NCBI GenBank assembly: GCA_964458265.1
Contig: CAYWIF010000014.1
Coordinates: 1-64,000, forward strand
Length of the DNA: 64,000 nucleotides
From: JAGVSR01 sp964458265
GTDB taxonomy: Bacteria > Pseudomonadota > Alphaproteobacteria > Rhizobiales > Hyphomicrobiaceae
Direction of reading: 5' to 3'
Made by a program: the position numbers and the translations under genes. A model generated the notes under the pieces. That model was not told where the DNA came from and did not search any database. It was given only the letters and a program-made list of their open reading frames with translations. Below are positions 6,098 to 15,544 of the stretch, in pieces. The stretch's first letter is position 1. Each line of letters starts with the position of its first letter.

Positions 6098-8890
6098 ATG
6101 AAGCGAATTCTGAGCGCTGTCATGCTCGGGGGTTTGACCGTTTCAAGTGCCGCAGTGGTCATGGCGCAGGACGCCCCGCCGGCCGCTGAAACCACCGCCC
6201 CGCCCGCCACTGATGCCGCGCCCGTTCCCGAAGTCGAAGTGATTCAGGAACAGCCCCCCGCGGCACCGCCTCAGCCGGCAGCCGCCAAGCCGAAGCCCAA
6301 GCCGAAACCCCAGCAGCAGGCCGCTCCCGCGTCGCAGCCGGCCTTCGTGCCGCCCGTCGTCGAGGCCCCGCCGCCGCCGCCAGGCCCGACTGAGATTCTT
6401 CCCAATTCGCCGTACGGCTCGCCGGCAGCCTCCGGTGCCGCCGCCCGGGCTGAGCGGTCGGCCACAACGCCGGTCAACCCGACGCAAATCATTCCCTCGA
6501 ACCTCGAAGGCTTCGCTGGAGCCGCCACCAATGTAACGCCGGAGACCCTGGCGGAGCAGCAGCCAAGCAACATCAACGAGGCGCTGAAGCGTGTCCCGGG
6601 TGTAACGATTATCAACGACGACGCGAACGCCCACCACGGCGGCGTCTCGGTACGCGGTTCGCCCGCCCGGCGCTCGCGCAAAGTCCTTGTGATGGAAGAC
6701 GGTCACGCCAACAACCTTGCCCTCTGGCTCGATCCGTCGGTTCACTACTATGGCCCGGTTGAACGCTTCGAAAGCATCGAAGTCATCCGTGGAACGGTCA
6801 TCACACAAGGCCCGAACAACAACTTCGGCGTCGTCAACGCACGCAATCTGTCGCCGTTCGGACCCGCCGAAACCGTGGTCAGCACAGCCATTGGCTTCAC
6901 CAAGACCGAGCGTGGTTCCTACAACGATGAATTGGAAGTCGAATGCGATGCCGGCCCCACAAACTGTGAGGTCGAAGAGGAGGGAGAAACCACGTCAAAG
7001 AAGGATCGCACTGATCTCTCCTACCGCTGGCATGTCCACACGCGTCAGAATTCGGACAACGTCGGCATTGTGGCATCCTACACGGGTGCGAACGTGCAGG
7101 GCGCCTGGGACACCGAACAACTGCGCTTCAACGATTTCTACGGTGCCATCGGCTGGAAGGGATCGAGCTCTGATCTCGTGGTCTCGTCATCCTATGCTCG
7201 TCAAAAGGACAATTACGACGAACAGAACTTTCTGGGTGAGGTGGAACTCCCGACCGGTGACGAGGCCGAAGCCGAGGATATTGCTGAACAGGTAGCCGGG
7301 TTCGCGGAAAGCCAGTTCAAGCTATTGAAGCATTGCAAGACCTGTTACGCGCCGGCAGCCGGCCTTAACACCTACAATGGCGAGATTTGGCGCGGACAGA
7401 TCGTCCACAATGCCTACGTCGACGACGACACGACGATCACGTCGCGCGTCTATGCGCAGTACCACCGCCGCGACCGCTATCAGCTCAATACTTTTGAATC
7501 CGAACCCGACGGCGAAGTGGGCGCAGGCGCATTCTTTGGCGATCCGGATCCCGTCACTGGTGAAAGCGAAGTGTTCTTCGGCGAGAATTCGATGTTCGGC
7601 CGCTTGCGCACCTTCCGCCACGTCGGCGCTGAAGTGCGGGCTGAGTGGGCCAATCGGACGTTCATGGGCTACAAGCAGGATATTCAGGCGGGTATCCGCT
7701 ACGAATACCAGGACATGACCAACCGCAACTTCATCGGCGCCGAAGGCGAGATTCTAAGAGACGGCGATGAGGCAGGTGCCACGATCTTCGATCGCGAACT
7801 CAATTCGAATGCCGTGTCGGCGTTCCTGCAAACGAACATCTCGGTCGCTCAGGACTTCAATGTCGTTCCCGGCATCCGTTTCGAATGGTACCGCGCAGGC
7901 CGCATCAACCGCGTGATCGCGCGAGAGGAGAGCGAGGCCGGCGGCGCCGAAGGGGAAGATTGTGCACCGTTCGATCCGGATGTTCCTCCAGAAGACGCAG
8001 AGTGCCTCTCGGTTGACGGCATCGATCTAGACCCGGATCGCCGCAACGAAGACTACTCCAACTTCCATGCACTCCCCGGCGTTTCGTTCGCCTACACGGG
8101 CTTCAACCGCACGACGATTTTCGGCGGCTACCACCGCGGTATGTCAACCGGCGTCCTGCGCAACGAAGATTTCCCCGTCGACGACGAGATCGGCAACAAC
8201 TTCAGCCTTGGTCTGCGCACCACGGCGATCAAGGGCCTCGACTTCGAGGCGGTCGGCTTCTACCAGCTCCTGAGTGATTACCAGTTCGGCGCTTCGTTCT
8301 CCGACACGTCGGACCGCTCCTTCGGGCGCGCGGACGAGGTGGAGATCAGCGGCGTCGAATTGCTTGGCCGCTTGAACTCGCAACCCTTCACCGGCGGTTC
8401 GATGAACTTTTACGGCGAAGCGAACTACCTCTACACGCGCGGGAAGTTCAAGGATCTTCGCGTGGAAGACGACGATGATCCGGGCGAATTCGATGTGTTC
8501 GACGGCAACCGCATTCCTGAGGTACCTCTCCACGTTGCGGCACTGACCCTCGGCGTTCAGCAGACGACCGGCTGGCGGTGGGACGCAAGCGTAACCTGGA
8601 CCTATCGCGGTTCGTTCTTCACGGACGAAGGCAACACGCCCTTCGGCTTCGGCGGCGAAGTCGAGTGTGAGGATGGGGAGTGCGAAATCGAAGAGGCCGG
8701 CGAAGACGGCGAAGTCCCGTCCGTCTGGCTGCTCTCGGCCCGCGCCAACCTCGACATCGGCAACACTGGCGCCAGCGTCTTCGTCTCGGGCGACAACCTG
8801 CTCGACGAATTCTACATCTCCGACCGCGAAGACGGCATGAAGCCCGGCCTCGGCCGCACCATCTGGACCGGCTTTAAGTACAAGTTCTAA
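6098..8890 (+). CDS. TonB-dependent outer membrane receptor, FecA-like
   Basis: The 930-residue protein is an outer membrane TonB-dependent transporter, probably for a ferric chelate or another scarce ligand. A signal peptide (about 1-23) is followed by a proline-rich stretch (26-100) containing a KPKPKPKP run and a possible TonB box (EVEVI, 45-49). The plug domain is at about 145-255 (NEALKRVPGV, GVSVRGS, FESIEVIRGT) and the beta-barrel runs to the terminal Phe930 (WTGFKYKF). The LWLDP and NARNLSPFG stretches are reminiscent of FecA. Eight cysteines fall in four close pairs (283/290, 413/416, 622/636, 857/862), three of them in highly acidic segments that should be extracellular loops. It is a single gene with its own terminator; no ABC transporter is adjacent. 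The substrate is not established. Confidence 0.88.
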   Translation: MKRILSAVMLGGLTVSSAAVVMAQDAPPAAETTAPPATDAAPVPEVEVIQEQPPAAPPQPAAAKPKPKPKPQQQAAPASQPAFVPPVVEAPPPPPGPTEILPNSPYGSPAASGAAARAERSATTPVNPTQIIPSNLEGFAGAATNVTPETLAEQQPSNINEALKRVPGVTIINDDANAHHGGVSVRGSPARRSRKVLVMEDGHANNLALWLDPSVHYYGPVERFESIEVIRGTVITQGPNNNFGVVNARNLSPFGPAETVVSTAIGFTKTERGSYNDELEVECDAGPTNCEVEEEGETTSKKDRTDLSYRWHVHTRQNSDNVGIVASYTGANVQGAWDTEQLRFNDFYGAIGWKGSSSDLVVSSSYARQKDNYDEQNFLGEVELPTGDEAEAEDIAEQVAGFAESQFKLLKHCKTCYAPAAGLNTYNGEIWRGQIVHNAYVDDDTTITSRVYAQYHRRDRYQLNTFESEPDGEVGAGAFFGDPDPVTGESEVFFGENSMFGRLRTFRHVGAEVRAEWANRTFMGYKQDIQAGIRYEYQDMTNRNFIGAEGEILRDGDEAGATIFDRELNSNAVSAFLQTNISVAQDFNVVPGIRFEWYRAGRINRVIAREESEAGGAEGEDCAPFDPDVPPEDAECLSVDGIDLDPDRRNEDYSNFHALPGVSFAYTGFNRTTIFGGYHRGMSTGVLRNEDFPVDDEIGNNFSLGLRTTAIKGLDFEAVGFYQLLSDYQFGASFSDTSDRSFGRADEVEISGVELLGRLNSQPFTGGSMNFYGEANYLYTRGKFKDLRVEDDDDPGEFDVFDGNRIPEVPLHVAALTLGVQQTTGWRWDASVTWTYRGSFFTDEGNTPFGFGGEVECEDGECEIEEAGEDGEVPSVWLLSARANLDIGNTGASVFVSGDNLLDEFYISDREDGMKPGLGRTIWTGFKYKF

Positions 8891-8917
8891 GACAGACACC
8901 TCCCGTCTGTTGGCACG

Positions 8918-8951
8918 AAAAAAGGGCGCCTCCCGCGAGGCGCCCTTTTCT
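8918..8951. terminator. Bidirectional rho-independent terminator
   Basis: A perfect 9-bp stem (8924-8932 with 8937-8945, GGGCGCCTC and its complement, loop CCGC) is followed by TTTTCT on the plus strand and preceded by six A, which makes a T-run on the minus strand. It lies between the convergent TonB receptor and L,D-transpeptidase genes and can serve both. Confidence 0.9.
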
Positions 8952-8977
8952 GCATTTCAAACGGGGTTGCTTGACCG

Positions 8978-10825
8978 CTAGAACCCGCCACCCAGCACGG
9001 AGTTGACGAGGCCCAACACGCTGTCGTCGCTCTTGGCTTTTGGCGCCCTGCGCTGTGCCACCTTCGGTGGCGTGCTCTCGTCCACCGGCGCCAGATGATC
9101 GGGGCCAACCTTGATGCGGTCCCACTGCCCTTTCAGTGCCAAGGCAAACCGCTTTTCGTGCCCATAGATGTCGCCGAAGGTCGTGATCTTGCCGCCCTCC
9201 TCGACCCGCGCGGTGAAATACACGATGTGCACGGGGAGCTTCTTGTCCAGCGGCACGAGGTTGTGGTCGGGGCCGCTCTTGACGAGATCGTCGATCTTCG
9301 CCCGGTCCCATCCCTTGTCGGCAGCGAGGATCACTTCGGCCATCTTCAGCGGATTGCGAATGCGCATGCAGCCGTGGCTGTTGGCCCGCCGCGTCCACGC
9401 GAACATGTGCTTGTCCGGCGTGTCGTGCATGAACACGTAATGTTTGTTCGGGAACGAAAACTTGACGATCCCGAGCTGGTTGATTTTCCCCGGCGGCTGC
9501 CAGATGACGTAATCGTTCATCGGCGTTTTCGACCAGTCAATCTTGCGCCAGTCCACCAGCTCCTCGTTATCGAGGCGGCGCATTTCCAGACCGTGCTGAC
9601 GCATCATGCCGCCGCCTGACAGAAGGCTGGGCCAGATTTCGCGCACCTTGATCGAATCCGGCACGCGCCACCGCGACTTGAACGTCACCAGTTCGATCTG
9701 GTCGGAGAAAATCGGCGTCTGTTTGTTGACCAGCCCGACCGTCACCCGCTCGTGGAATAGGTCTTCGCCGGCCTTGATGATGCGAATTTCGTACTCGGGC
9801 ACATTGAGGATGACGTGCATGTCGCCGAGTTCAGCCGGAACATAGCGCCACATTTGCATGTTCGCGGCGAGCTGGTCGGTGTTCCCTTTGATCGGCTGAT
9901 TGAGTTTGGCCCGCGTCTCCGCCGTCAGCACACCGTCCGCCGGCAGGCCCTTGAGCGTCTGAAATCCGCGCACGGCTTGCGCCAACGGCACGTCATAGAC
10001 CTGCGCTGCCCCGGCATCGTCCGCCAGGATGCCAAGCCGCCGCCGGAGCGTGGCAATGTCGGCATGGCTCTCCCCCGGCTTCAAATCGCTGCCGGCAGGC
10101 AATTTCGCGCCCTTGCCCTTCTTCGCGCGCAGCGTTTCCAGCCACGCCTGGCGCAAAAGCTCGAACTGCGGATGCTTGGGATTAAGGCCGGCGAGCACCG
10201 TCGCCGGATCGTCCGCCCGCGCCAGCTCGGCAAGCAGCTCCCCGCGATCCTTCCACTGCGGCCGCCGGTCGAAGTAGGACGAAAGCTGCTCGGCTGGCTT
10301 GGCGATGTTCCCGCCACGCGCATGGCGCGCATAGGCAAGCACCGCCAGCGACAGCCCGCTCTCGGCCTGCGCCAAGGCTTCCGTTGAGGGAGAGCCGGCG
10401 ATGTCATCGACTTTGAAATTCGCCGGATCAAGCCCCCAGTCACCCGCGCGCTTGAGTTCATCGAGCGCCTTGCGGGCTTTCGGCGTGAAGCCGTCCCCCG
10501 TCACCCACAGCGGCTCGTCGGCGCGCGCCTGATAGAACGTGGCGAGCGCGGTTCGGTCCAAGTCTTCCGGTGTCGGTTTTGGAGGCGCAGCGGCCGCCGT
10601 GTTTGCAGCCGGCGCTGGTTCCACCGGCACGAGATGCGCGCCCTCGGCCTTAGGAGGTGGCTCGATCAGCTTGCGCGCTGCGGCCCCGATGGCCGCATCC
10701 TTGCCGCCGAGGCTTCCGGTCTCGACAGCCACTGCCGGCACCGCCGATTCCGCCGCGAACGCATGCGGGCAGGCGGCGGCGAGGGCGATCACGCTCAATG
10801 TCGCAAAGCGAAAACGGCCGATCAT
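8978..10825 (-). CDS. Periplasmic L,D-transpeptidase of the YcbB type
   Basis: The 615-residue enzyme should form 3-3 cross-links in peptidoglycan. It has a signal peptide ending AFA (about residue 25), a low-complexity linker, a scaffold region (about 85-250), a peptidoglycan-binding helical repeat (about 254-308) and a YkuD catalytic domain (about 335-500). The catalytic motif SHGCMRIRN gives Cys486 with His484, and an upstream His467 lies in FMHDTP. The length and domain order match the E. coli YcbB (LdtD) class rather than the short LdtABC enzymes. The start at 10825 follows GGGAGAGACG and sits directly before the signal peptide; the longer frame adds 22 unlikely residues. It converges on the TonB receptor through a shared terminator. 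Confidence 0.88.
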   Translation of the reverse strand: MIGRFRFATLSVIALAAACPHAFAAESAVPAVAVETGSLGGKDAAIGAAARKLIEPPPKAEGAHLVPVEPAPAANTAAAAPPKPTPEDLDRTALATFYQARADEPLWVTGDGFTPKARKALDELKRAGDWGLDPANFKVDDIAGSPSTEALAQAESGLSLAVLAYARHARGGNIAKPAEQLSSYFDRRPQWKDRGELLAELARADDPATVLAGLNPKHPQFELLRQAWLETLRAKKGKGAKLPAGSDLKPGESHADIATLRRRLGILADDAGAAQVYDVPLAQAVRGFQTLKGLPADGVLTAETRAKLNQPIKGNTDQLAANMQMWRYVPAELGDMHVILNVPEYEIRIIKAGEDLFHERVTVGLVNKQTPIFSDQIELVTFKSRWRVPDSIKVREIWPSLLSGGGMMRQHGLEMRRLDNEELVDWRKIDWSKTPMNDYVIWQPPGKINQLGIVKFSFPNKHYVFMHDTPDKHMFAWTRRANSHGCMRIRNPLKMAEVILAADKGWDRAKIDDLVKSGPDHNLVPLDKKLPVHIVYFTARVEEGGKITTFGDIYGHEKRFALALKGQWDRIKVGPDHLAPVDESTPPKVAQRRAPKAKSDDSVLGLVNSVLGGGF

Positions 10826-10997
10826 CGTCTCTCCCGCGGTTCCGCGTCCCGTTTGCTGCGGCCCCCCGTGCACGGTTTGCCCGGCACACATGCGTGCGCA
10901 GACACTATGGCCGCATGGTGTCCTGGTTAGCCGATTCGGCGGCTGCGGGACGGGCCGCAGGACGACCTATCCCGCCGTAAAGGGCGCACAAAGCAAA

Positions 10998-11027
10998 GAG
11001 GGCCCGGTGTGAAGCCACCGGACCCTC
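10998..11027 (-). terminator. Rho-independent terminator of the sigma-54 regulator gene
   Basis: Bases 10998-11009 pair with 11016-11027 (12 pairs with a single C/A mismatch, six-base loop). On the minus strand the stem is followed by TTTGCTTTG. It lies about 60 bases past the regulator's stop codon. Confidence 0.75.
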
Positions 11028-11089
11028 CACGATCTGCAGGGCGTTCAGGAGCCTCATGGAGAGGCCCCCAAGGGGCTGGCCCGTAAGGG

Positions 11090-12598
11090 CTAGTTGACGC
11101 GTTGCTCCAGACCGTATTCCTGCATTTTGCGATAGAGCGTCGAGCGGCCGATATTGAGCCGCTTGGCCACTTCCGTCATGTGACCACGGTAGCGCCCGAG
11201 CGCAAGCCGGATCATGTCGGCCTCGATGGCTTCGAGCGGACGGATATCGCCGGACGCATCGACGGCCGGGATACCCAGCGAGCTTCCGCCCGTACCGCCT
11301 TTGACTTCGACGGTCTGCGGAATGCGGTCTTCCGCCCCGAGCAGCGCCGGCCCAGTATAAATGGGCTTGCGCATGGGTTCGGACGGCGCCTCGGGGATTT
11401 CGGCATCGAAGCCCTCGACGTGCGCCGCGATCTGCGGAAATTCGTTGATGGTCAACTCCGGCCGGTCCGAAAGCACCACCGCGCGGAACACGGCGTTCTC
11501 CAGCTGGCGCACGTTACCGGGCCACGAGTAGGTCTTGATCAGGCTCAAGGCATCGGGCGCCAGTCCTGAAACGCGCTTGCCTTCCTCCGCCGCGAACCGC
11601 GCGACGAAATGCTGGGCAAGCTCCGGCACGTCCTCGACGCGCTCGCGCAGCGGCGGCACCCAGATCGGGAACACGTTGAGGCGGTAATACAGATCCTCGC
11701 GGAACTTGCCGTCCTTGACGAGTTGAATCATGTCGCGGTTCGTTGCCGAGATCAGGCGGAAGTTGACGTTCACCGGCTTCTTCGAGCCGACCGGATCGAT
11801 CTCGCCTTCCTGGAGCGCACGCAACAGCTTCACCTGCGCGTCGAGCGGCAGTTCGCCCACTTCGTCGAGGAACAGCGTTCCGCCGTCGGCTTCCTGGAAT
11901 TTGCCGATCCGCTTTTCCGACGCGCCCGTGAAGGAACCCTTCTCATGGCCGAACAGGATGCTTTCGACGAGGTTCTCCGGGATGGCGCCGCAGTTCACGG
12001 TGATGAACGGCTTGCCTGCCCGCTCGCTCTCGCCCTGGATGGCGCGAGCGATCAATTCCTTGCCGACACCCGACTCGCCCTCGATGAGAACGGGAATGTT
12101 CGACGACGCAGCGCGCTTGCCGAGCGAGATGACCCGCTGCATTGCTTCGCCGCGGATGATGAGATCGTTGAAGGTGAGTGTGCCTTCGACCTTCTTTTTG
12201 ATGCGGCTGATTTCGCCGCTCAGCGCTTCGATCTTGAGCGCGGACTTGATCGAAACCTCGACCCGCTCGGGCGAGGCCGGCTTGATAACGAAGTCGGCGG
12301 CGCCTGCGCGCATCGCGTTGATGGCGGCATCGATCGAGCCATGCGCTGTCTGCACGATAATCGGCGGAATGCCGGGCTTCTGCGACAGACGCTCGAGTAC
12401 GGCCATGCCGTCGACGCCGGGCATGACGAGATCGAGGAGCACGAGCGCGATGGAACCGCGGTCCGGACCTTCGAGGATCTGGATGGCCTGTTCGCCGGAA
12501 TTTGTGGTTTTGGTTTCGAAGCCCTGCCGCTTGATCATCTCTTCCAAGATGCGGCGTTGGGCAGGATCGTCATCGACGATAAGAACACGCTTGGCCAT
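11090..12598 (-). CDS. Sigma-54-dependent response regulator (NtrC family), orphan
   Basis: The 502-residue protein is a transcription activator that remodels sigma-54 RNA polymerase. It has a receiver domain (about 4-118, phospho-acceptor Asp56 in LLDLVMPG, conserved Lys106), an AAA+ domain (about 142-375, Walker A GESGVGKE at 173-180, sigma-54 contact loop GSFTGA at 221-226, Walker B GGTLFLDE) and a Fis-type helix-turn-helix at the C-terminus (about 455-497). The contact loop reads GSFTGA rather than the common GAFTGA. ATG 12598 begins right at the receiver domain; the upstream 40 codons are not convincing. No histidine kinase is adjacent, so both signal and regulon are unknown. The protein is not clearly NtrC, NtrX or FlbD. 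Confidence 0.88.
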   Translation of the reverse strand: MAKRVLIVDDDPAQRRILEEMIKRQGFETKTTNSGEQAIQILEGPDRGSIALVLLDLVMPGVDGMAVLERLSQKPGIPPIIVQTAHGSIDAAINAMRAGAADFVIKPASPERVEVSIKSALKIEALSGEISRIKKKVEGTLTFNDLIIRGEAMQRVISLGKRAASSNIPVLIEGESGVGKELIARAIQGESERAGKPFITVNCGAIPENLVESILFGHEKGSFTGASEKRIGKFQEADGGTLFLDEVGELPLDAQVKLLRALQEGEIDPVGSKKPVNVNFRLISATNRDMIQLVKDGKFREDLYYRLNVFPIWVPPLRERVEDVPELAQHFVARFAAEEGKRVSGLAPDALSLIKTYSWPGNVRQLENAVFRAVVLSDRPELTINEFPQIAAHVEGFDAEIPEAPSEPMRKPIYTGPALLGAEDRIPQTVEVKGGTGGSSLGIPAVDASGDIRPLEAIEADMIRLALGRYRGHMTEVAKRLNIGRSTLYRKMQEYGLEQRVN

Positions 12599-12805
12599 GA
12601 GGTACTCGGGACTCGACACAACTGAACTGATGCCCGCGGGTTCTTTTGACAGCCGTCCCAGACAGGGACGCCAACAACCACCGGCAACTCGACTGAACAG
12701 CCTCAGAGTGCCCGACAACGGTAAACAGGAGGTTTCGGGTGAGCGAACCTTGTAGCTTTTTTGATCAAAGTTGCCGGAAAGCCGGTTTTGCGGACTTCAA
12801 AAGAG

Positions 12806-13471
12806 TTAATCGCCGCCGCATCCGCCGCCGTCTCCGTCCCCACCTCCGTCACCCATCCCGTCCGTCCCGCCGTCGATCGTGCTCAGCGAGAAATCGCCGC
12901 CGCACTGTGTCGAGACCCCGACAGAGATCGTACGCACGCTGCCGCAATCGGGGACGTAGCGGTAGCCGCCCGGAATATTGAGTTCGGTGTCGAGAGCAAA
13001 GAGCAGGGGTATCGACTTCGGCTCCCAGGGATCGATCTTTTCTTCCCGGCAGCTTTGCCACCACACGCGCCGCAGACCTTCGTTGGTCTTCTTGTGCTGC
13101 GGCGCCAGAACCGCAGCCGGCGTGTGGTGCAGGAAGCGCCCGAACGCATTCTGGCAAAAGGTATCGTATGCCTTCGTGTAGAGAATGAATTCATGCCAGA
13201 GGTCGTCGACGGCCTGTGACGGCATCGCGACGTGCCGGTAGCCGCCACGATGGTACGCACGAAAGAATTGCTTCAGCCCAAGGCCGATGCGGTCGATCTG
13301 TTCGGGTGTTAGGCCGGGATGGTGCCGCTTCAGCTTGTCGAGTAGCCCGGGAGGCCAAGCGTAGGCATCAATGAACCGGAGCCGGCGGCGGTACGTGAAA
13401 AACAGCAGCGCGATGACCGCGATGAAAAAGGCAAGAACGACGGAAAAGAAGTAGGAAGCGGTGAAAGGCAA
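12806..13471 (-). CDS. Membrane-anchored glycine-rich domain protein, function unknown
   Basis: The 221-residue protein has an N-terminal transmembrane helix (about 5-27) followed by basic residues, a soluble central domain (about 35-190) and a glycine/aspartate-rich tail ending GGGCGGD. The central part contains a histidine- and tryptophan-rich stretch (DDLWHEFILYTKAY, FCQNAFGRFLHHTP) seen in bacterial proteins annotated only as glycine-rich domain-containing. A second part carries WWQSCREEKIDPWEPKSIPLLFALD. Cysteines at the centre and in the tail, with the conserved histidines, could bind a metal or form a disulfide; this is inference. It lies upstream of the sigma-54 regulator on the same strand with a 207-base gap, so a shared transcript is possible but not shown. 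Confidence 0.65.
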   Translation of the reverse strand: MPFTASYFFSVVLAFFIAVIALLFFTYRRRLRFIDAYAWPPGLLDKLKRHHPGLTPEQIDRIGLGLKQFFRAYHRGGYRHVAMPSQAVDDLWHEFILYTKAYDTFCQNAFGRFLHHTPAAVLAPQHKKTNEGLRRVWWQSCREEKIDPWEPKSIPLLFALDTELNIPGGYRYVPDCGSVRTISVGVSTQCGGDFSLSTIDGGTDGMGDGGGDGDGGGCGGD

Positions 13472-13724
13472 TCAATCCTCATAGGTCTGTTTCAACTGCC
13501 CATATTATCTCCCGTTCGCGTGCGCGCTTCAAGCGGTCGGCGCCTCCACGAAGCGCCATTTTACCGGACGTGGTTGAAGGTTTGCGAAGAATGTCCCGTG
13601 AAACCAATAGCTTTGTTTCACGGCCCATCACCAATCTGTCACAACGCCTTGCTCCCGCCGCCCGGCGCGCTTAATTCAAGCCCGTCATCACCGCCGCATC
13701 AAATAACGCAACCCAGAGGACTAC

Positions 13725-15542
13725 ATGACCGCTGCCACTTCGGCTTCGACCACACCAGATCTCGGCCCCATGCCCATTTGGGACCTTTCCGATCTCTACT
13801 CAGCGCCGAACGCACCGGAAGTCGCCCGCGACCTCGCCCGCGCCGAACGCGATGCGCAGACCCTGAAGGAACAGTGCCAGGGCAAGCTGGCGGATATCGC
13901 CCAGGACGGCGACAAGCTCGGGACGATCATCAAGTCCTATGAAGATCTCTCCGACCTGATGGGCAAGCTCGCCTCGTATGCGGGCCTTTATTATTACGCC
14001 AATCAAGCCGACCCGGAGCGCGCGAAATTCTACGGCGACACCAACGAGGCCCTGACCCGCATTGGCACCGATCTCATCTTCTTCGAGCTGGAATTGAACC
14101 AGATCGACGAGGCCATCCTCGCCGCCGCCGTCAAAGCACCGAAGCTGTCGAAATACGCGCCCTGGCTCGAAGACCTGCGCCGCGAAAAGCCTTTCCAGTT
14201 GGAAGAACGCCTCGAACGCCTGTTCACCGAAAAGGGCCAGACCTCGCGCGGCGCCTTCTCGCGTCTTTTCAACGAGACGATGACTACGTTGCGATTCCCC
14301 GTCGCGGGCGAGCCCGAACCCCTCACGCTGGAACCGACGCTCAACCTGCTCTCCAGCCCGGATGGCGCGCGCCGCAAAGCCGGTGCCGAAGCCCTCGCCA
14401 AGGTCTTCGGCGACAACGTGCGGCTCTTTACGCTGATCACCAATACGCTCGCCAAGGACAAGGAAATCTCCGACCGCTGGCGCGGCTTCAAGGATGTCGC
14501 CGACAGCCGCCACTTGGCCAATCGCGTCGAAGCCCCCGTCGTCGATGCGCTCGTCGCCTCCGTCCGCGCCGCCTATCCGCGCCTGTCGCATCGCTACTAT
14601 GCGATGAAGGCCCGCTGGCTCGGCATGGAGAAACTCAACCATTGGGACCGCAACGCGCCGTTGCCCGACAAACCCGAGCGCGTGTTTACATGGCAGGAAG
14701 CCGAGCACACCGTGCTCCAGGCCTACGGCCAGTTCGCCCCCGAAATGGCCTCGACCGCGAAGGAATTTTTCGACAAGGGCTGGATCGATGCGCCTGTGCG
14801 TGAAGGTAAGGCCCAAGGCGCATTCTCCGCCTCCACCGTCCCGAGCGTGCACCCCTACGTTTTGATGAACTACCAGGGCAAGCCGCGCGATGTGATGACG
14901 CTCGCCCATGAGTTGGGCCACGGCGTCCACCAGATGCTCGCCCGCGAACAGGGCGCGCTCCTCGCGCCCACGCCGTTGACCCTCGCCGAAACCGCTTCCG
15001 TCTTCGGCGAAATGCTGACCTTCCGCGCCATGCTGTCGGACACCAAGGAGCAGCGCGAAAAGAAGGCGATGATTGCCGGCAAAGTCGAGGACATGCTGAA
15101 CACGGTCGTCCGGCAGATCGCGTTCTATACTTTCGAACGCAAGGTCCATGAGGCGCGCCGCAAGGGCGAACTCACCTCAGAACAGCTCAATCAGTTCTGG
15201 CTTGAGGTGCAGAAGGAAAGCCTCGGCCCGGCGATCGACTTCAGACCCGGCTATGAAGTGTTCTGGACGTACATCCCCCACTTCATCAATTCGCCGTTTT
15301 ACGTTTACGCCTATGCCTTCGGCGATTGCCTCGTGAACTCCCTATACGGCCTCTACCAGGAAGCCCATCCCGGCTTCGTGCAGAAGTACTTCGATCTGTT
15401 GAAAGCCGGCGGCTCCAAGCATCACTCGGAACTGCTCGCCCCCTTCGGCCTCGACGCCCGCGATCCCGAATTCTGGAACAAGGGCCTCCGCGTCATCGAA
15501 GGCATGATCGACGAACTCGAAGCCATGGAAAAAGCGGCGTGA
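13725..15542 (+). CDS. pepF: Oligoendopeptidase F (M3 family zinc peptidase)
   Basis: This cytoplasmic metallopeptidase of 605 residues degrades oligopeptides. The zinc signature HELGH is present (His395, Glu396, His399), with the third ligand Glu422 in LAETASVFGE, and both the length and the N-terminal helical PepF domain fit the M3B subfamily. ATG 13725 follows AGAGGA at a good distance. The gene stands alone between a 253-base upstream gap and the convergent purM gene, with a strong 17-bp hairpin between the two stop codons. A role in peptide recycling is assumed from the family; physiological substrates in alphaproteobacteria are poorly defined. Confidence 0.93.
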   Translation: MTAATSASTTPDLGPMPIWDLSDLYSAPNAPEVARDLARAERDAQTLKEQCQGKLADIAQDGDKLGTIIKSYEDLSDLMGKLASYAGLYYYANQADPERAKFYGDTNEALTRIGTDLIFFELELNQIDEAILAAAVKAPKLSKYAPWLEDLRREKPFQLEERLERLFTEKGQTSRGAFSRLFNETMTTLRFPVAGEPEPLTLEPTLNLLSSPDGARRKAGAEALAKVFGDNVRLFTLITNTLAKDKEISDRWRGFKDVADSRHLANRVEAPVVDALVASVRAAYPRLSHRYYAMKARWLGMEKLNHWDRNAPLPDKPERVFTWQEAEHTVLQAYGQFAPEMASTAKEFFDKGWIDAPVREGKAQGAFSASTVPSVHPYVLMNYQGKPRDVMTLAHELGHGVHQMLAREQGALLAPTPLTLAETASVFGEMLTFRAMLSDTKEQREKKAMIAGKVEDMLNTVVRQIAFYTFERKVHEARRKGELTSEQLNQFWLEVQKESLGPAIDFRPGYEVFWTYIPHFINSPFYVYAYAFGDCLVNSLYGLYQEAHPGFVQKYFDLLKAGGSKHHSELLAPFGLDARDPEFWNKGLRVIEGMIDELEAMEKAA

Positions 15543-15544
15543 GC

